Part shown: piece by piece, positions 22,788-24,984 of the stretch
Layout of the letters: each line of letters begins with the position of its first letter
Numbering within the stretch: the first letter of the stretch is position 1
From: Firmicutes bacterium UBA4881
GTDB taxonomy: Bacteria; Bacillota; DTU065
Assembly (NCBI GenBank): GCA_002399235.1
Contig: DHDH01000024.1
Coordinates: 1 to 24,984 of the forward strand
Direction of reading: 5' to 3'
DNA length: 24,984 nucleotides
Notes under the pieces: generated by a model
What the model was told of the DNA's origin: nothing
Database searches by the model: none
The model's input: the letters and a program-made list of their open reading frames with translations, nothing else
Position numbers and translations under genes: made by a program

Positions 22788-24062
22788 TTAGGTTAAATAA
22801 TCTTTTGTAATCAATTTAGCATTAATATAGTCGAGTTTAGTTTGGATGGTAGTTAAATATTGACTAGGAGAATAGAAGTTATTTTTAGTCAATTTGCTGA
22901 AAAATTGGTTCTGTAATCGATGAAGTTCTTTAGTGAGGTGCTTATCATAATTATTAAGCTGTAAATTAGCTGTTTCGATAACTTCCAAATTAGTAGCTGG
23001 ATCAAAACCTTTACCAACATGTAAATCAGAAATACTTTTATAAGCACCAAAGGCATCGGCAAGCAGGGCTTGCGATAGAAGTGGTATAAGTTCAAGTTCG
23101 AAGTCTTCTGCTGGTAGAAGAAGACGCATTTTAAGTGGTAAAAGCCAATTCCCGATAACAAATGAGGACTCTAGAGTTTGATGTTGCACATAGACATCTG
23201 AGATAGCTATGTTTTCTGGTTCGATATGGTTGAGAAAGTTTTTGCTAAATTCTAAAGATAAGCCACCTACTTCCGCGTAGTGTCCCTGAATTCTATTGGT
23301 AAATCTACCAAGAGAAACTTCAAAACCAGAAGGGGTTTGCTGTAGACCTAGTTGATAACGATTAGGTGGAAGTGGAGCAGTAAGCTTGACTTGCAAAAGT
23401 TGTGTTTCATTTCGAGCACCAATTTTTGCTTCTAAGAGATCATTAGTATTTAAATCATCAAAAGCGAAATTTATACCAGCTATTTGAATAACTTGGTTTT
23501 TCACCAAGATATCTGTCTTCAAAGTCTCGTTAGAGATAATTTGTTTATCTTTAATAAGAGTTAGACAAAATCTATGAGGATATGCTTCAGTAACACTCAA
23601 CCTTACTTTATATATACCTTCAGTAAAATGGTTTTGTTTAGCAAGTGAAATAGCAATTATTTTAGCTTCATTAGATGTTAGAAGACGTGTTGTGGTACCT
23701 TCTGTACCAGTCATAAAAGCAATACCAGCAAACTTGGCTCTTCTAACCAGATTATCAAGTCTATAGATGGTAACCGAAAAGTCCTTTTCTAATTCCAAAC
23801 GCTCTTTAGGACCGTTTTCCAATCTAGTTGCATTTAACGTTATATTTCTAAGACGATAGAGGTAGTTTTGCACACCTTTTACAGTCTGCTTCGCTAGTTG
23901 AATAATTGTACTGCCTGCCTGCAATAGGTGCAGAAGAGCCTCTTCTGAATTATTTTGCATTACTGGGTAACTAATAATTAATTCGTTTTGTTTAAGTGAT
24001 ACTAACAGAGGAGTATCATTTTCTATTCGAGTAAGAATGGTTTTAGGTAATTGGTCTTTCAT
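22788..24062 (-). CDS. Divergent flagellin-like protein (flagellin D1-type helical region), function unknown
   Basis: A 424-residue protein with no signal peptide or membrane segment. Residues 56-119 (LAKQTVKGVQ to IAFMTG) match, without gaps, the flagellin/FlgL N-terminal D1 pattern as I know it: L-x-R-x-R helices, an R in the middle, then a L/I-D pair and a closing F-x-G followed by G eight residues on. The canonical first part of flagellin, with the LSSG and DDAAG motifs, is absent; the N-terminus here reads MKDQLPKTILTRIEND. A central part of about 220 residues looks beta-rich, and the C-terminal 75 residues are helical but unlike the flagellin C-terminus. The ATG at 24062 is chosen for its GGAGGG SD (7-base spacing) over ATG 24086, which has none. 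A sigma-D-type promoter sits upstream. It could be an accessory filament, a cap-like or a regulatory flagellar protein. Confidence 0.65.
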   Translation of the reverse strand: MKDQLPKTILTRIENDTPLLVSLKQNELIISYPVMQNNSEEALLHLLQAGSTIIQLAKQTVKGVQNYLYRLRNITLNATRLENGPKERLELEKDFSVTIYRLDNLVRRAKFAGIAFMTGTEGTTTRLLTSNEAKIIAISLAKQNHFTEGIYKVRLSVTEAYPHRFCLTLIKDKQIISNETLKTDILVKNQVIQIAGINFAFDDLNTNDLLEAKIGARNETQLLQVKLTAPLPPNRYQLGLQQTPSGFEVSLGRFTNRIQGHYAEVGGLSLEFSKNFLNHIEPENIAISDVYVQHQTLESSFVIGNWLLPLKMRLLLPAEDFELELIPLLSQALLADAFGAYKSISDLHVGKGFDPATNLEVIETANLQLNNYDKHLTKELHRLQNQFFSKLTKNNFYSPSQYLTTIQTKLDYINAKLITKDYLT

Positions 24063-24095
24063 ACTATATCCCTCCGCTGTTGACATCTATAAATA

Positions 24096-24123
24096 ATATC
24101 GGTAGAGGGAGAGTGCTTCTTTA
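24096..24123 (-). promoter_or_regulatory. Sigma-D/sigma-28 (FliA-type) flagellar promoter
   Basis: On the minus strand, TAAA (24123-24120), 16 bases, ACCGATAT (24103-24096). The B. subtilis sigma-D consensus is TAAA-N15 (14-16)-GCCGATAT, so only the first base of the -10 differs. Predicted start is near 24090, giving a leader of about 28 bases with the SD before ATG 24062. Confidence 0.65.
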
Positions 24124-24202
24124 ACCTCTTTTTAGGGCTCGAGGTGAAACGAGTAACTAGATCCTTGGGTTTAATCGCGTTTTAGTAGACTTGTAGGTTT
24201 TT

Positions 24203-24868
24203 CTAACAACTTTTCATCGTATCTCGGTATTTGTTCATCAAGTTTCTAAATATTTCTCCATTTGTAGGTGGAGTGTAGGTGATGGCATTAGCTCCAGCTC
24301 TAATTGTTTCTAGAATTGTGGTTTCGGAGGGTCCACCTGTAGCAATAATTGGTATATCTGCATAGTTTTCGCGGATTTTTCTTACAATAGCTGGGGTTTG
24401 ATGAGCTCCAGAGATATTAAGAATTTGAGCGCCATTAGCAATTCTTTCTTTAATATTTTCCTCTGTGGAAACAACAGTTACAACAATTGGAATATCAACA
24501 GTTTTGGCAATACAATTAAGGATTTTATTCGGTATAGGGGCGTTAACGACAACACCAATAGCACCTTGAAATTCAGCATGTAAAGCTAGATTAATAACTC
24601 GTTGTCCACTCGTTGTGCCACCACCAACACCACAAAAAACAGGTACTTGGGCTGCTAACATCAATGCTTCGGTAATAATTGGTTGAGGGGTAAAAGGATA
24701 AACTGCAATTATAGCATCGGCATTAGTATTACGGATAATAGCCACATCTGTGGAAAAGAGAAGTGATTTGATTAATTTACCATTGATACGAATACCTGAA
24801 GCTTCTTCTACAGCCTTTGGTAGGATGATAAGGTTTTTACGTAAGGAACCATTTAATTCTGGAATCAT
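24203..24868 (-). CDS. TIM-barrel family protein of unknown function (often annotated hydrolase)
   Basis: A 221-residue soluble protein with a beta/alpha-barrel pattern: repeated hydrophobic strands (AIIAVYPF, VPVFCGVGGG, GAIGVVVNAP, IPIVVTVVS, AQILNISGAH, IPIIATGGP, ANAITYTPP). The late GGP strand end and the Gly-Ala-Asn segment look like a phosphate-binding site of the kind seen in class I phosphate-binding barrels. It resembles a conserved clostridial family that databases often label hydrolase without experimental support; no catalytic motif allows a reaction to be named. The ATG at 24868 has AAGGAG with a 10-base spacer; a nearer ATG at 24877 is followed after two codons by a stop. No clear terminator separates it from the flagellin-like gene 140 bases downstream, so read-through is possible. 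Confidence 0.75.
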   Translation of the reverse strand: MIPELNGSLRKNLIILPKAVEEASGIRINGKLIKSLLFSTDVAIIRNTNADAIIAVYPFTPQPIITEALMLAAQVPVFCGVGGGTTSGQRVINLALHAEFQGAIGVVVNAPIPNKILNCIAKTVDIPIVVTVVSTEENIKERIANGAQILNISGAHQTPAIVRKIRENYADIPIIATGGPSETTILETIRAGANAITYTPPTNGEIFRNLMNKYRDTMKSC

Positions 24869-24978
24869 AATAACATTTCTCCTTATACAAAACTTTAATA
24901 ACTAACTTTTGCTTTCTTTTCCGTAAAAAGGCAGGTAATTGTCAGCAAGAAGGCTAATATATCTCATGTTATACATTT

Positions 24979-24984
24979 AGGAGG
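24979..24984 (+). promoter_or_regulatory. Shine-Dalgarno sequence of a gene beyond the right edge
   Basis: The window ends in AGGAGG on the plus strand, a consensus SD, with no gene in range inside the window. A plus-strand gene divergent from the TIM-barrel gene probably starts within about ten bases past the edge. Confidence 0.4.

Noticed and set aside
1..24984. CRISPR arrays, insertion sequences, prophage or other transferred islands
   Set aside because: No repeated direct units, transposases, integrases or abrupt composition changes were seen.

Overview
This AT-rich window looks like a chromosomal stretch of a low-GC Firmicute, probably an anaerobic, Clostridia-like and possibly endospore-forming bacterium. 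The reasons are AGGAGG-type Shine-Dalgarno (SD) sites, many TTG and GTG starts, a BofC-type gene between yebC and ruvC, pyruvate phosphate dikinase, and the dgt-dnaG-sigA order. The lineage is inferred from gene content and order, not from a search. Nothing points to phage, insertion sequences or CRISPR; this is mostly core chromosome.

Layout: (1) 1-3825, end of a glycogen operon, with glgB (cut by the window edge) and glgP, closed by a terminator. (2) 3956-4336, a single DsrE-like gene with its own terminator. (3) 4402-6429, an envelope group of a secreted DUF3108 protein, phosphatidylglycerophosphate synthase (apparently starting at ATT) and a PrsW-type membrane protease. (4) 6442-10562, a DNA-maintenance run of yebC, BofC-like gene, ruvC, ruvA, ruvB and recO. 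(5) 10563-13446, ppdK behind a leader rich in stem-loops. (6) 13499-17725, dgt, dnaG and sigA followed by three tRNA genes (Asn, CAT-anticodon, Glu) with their own promoter and terminator. (7) 17918-20858, a free-standing double-Cache sensor, nagA and an unknown membrane-anchored protein, ending in a perfect bidirectional terminator. (8) 20895-24868, a minus-strand site-2 protease, a plus-strand Eis-like acetyltransferase, and two minus-strand genes: a divergent flagellin-like protein and a TIM-barrel protein of unknown function.

Together the genes cover glycogen synthesis and breakdown, PEP/pyruvate interconversion, amino-sugar catabolism (nagA), phospholipid synthesis, replication priming, recombination and primary transcription.

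The least ordinary part is the minus-strand gene at 22788-24062. It has a gapless match to the flagellin D1 helical region but lacks the usual flagellin N-terminal motif, and it sits behind a close match to a sigma-D/sigma-28 flagellar promoter (TAAA-N16-ACCGATAT) although no flagellar gene lies nearby. Other points of note are the ATT start of pgsA, the hairpin that buries the SD of the BofC-like gene, the ppdK leader, and a Cache sensor with no output domain.
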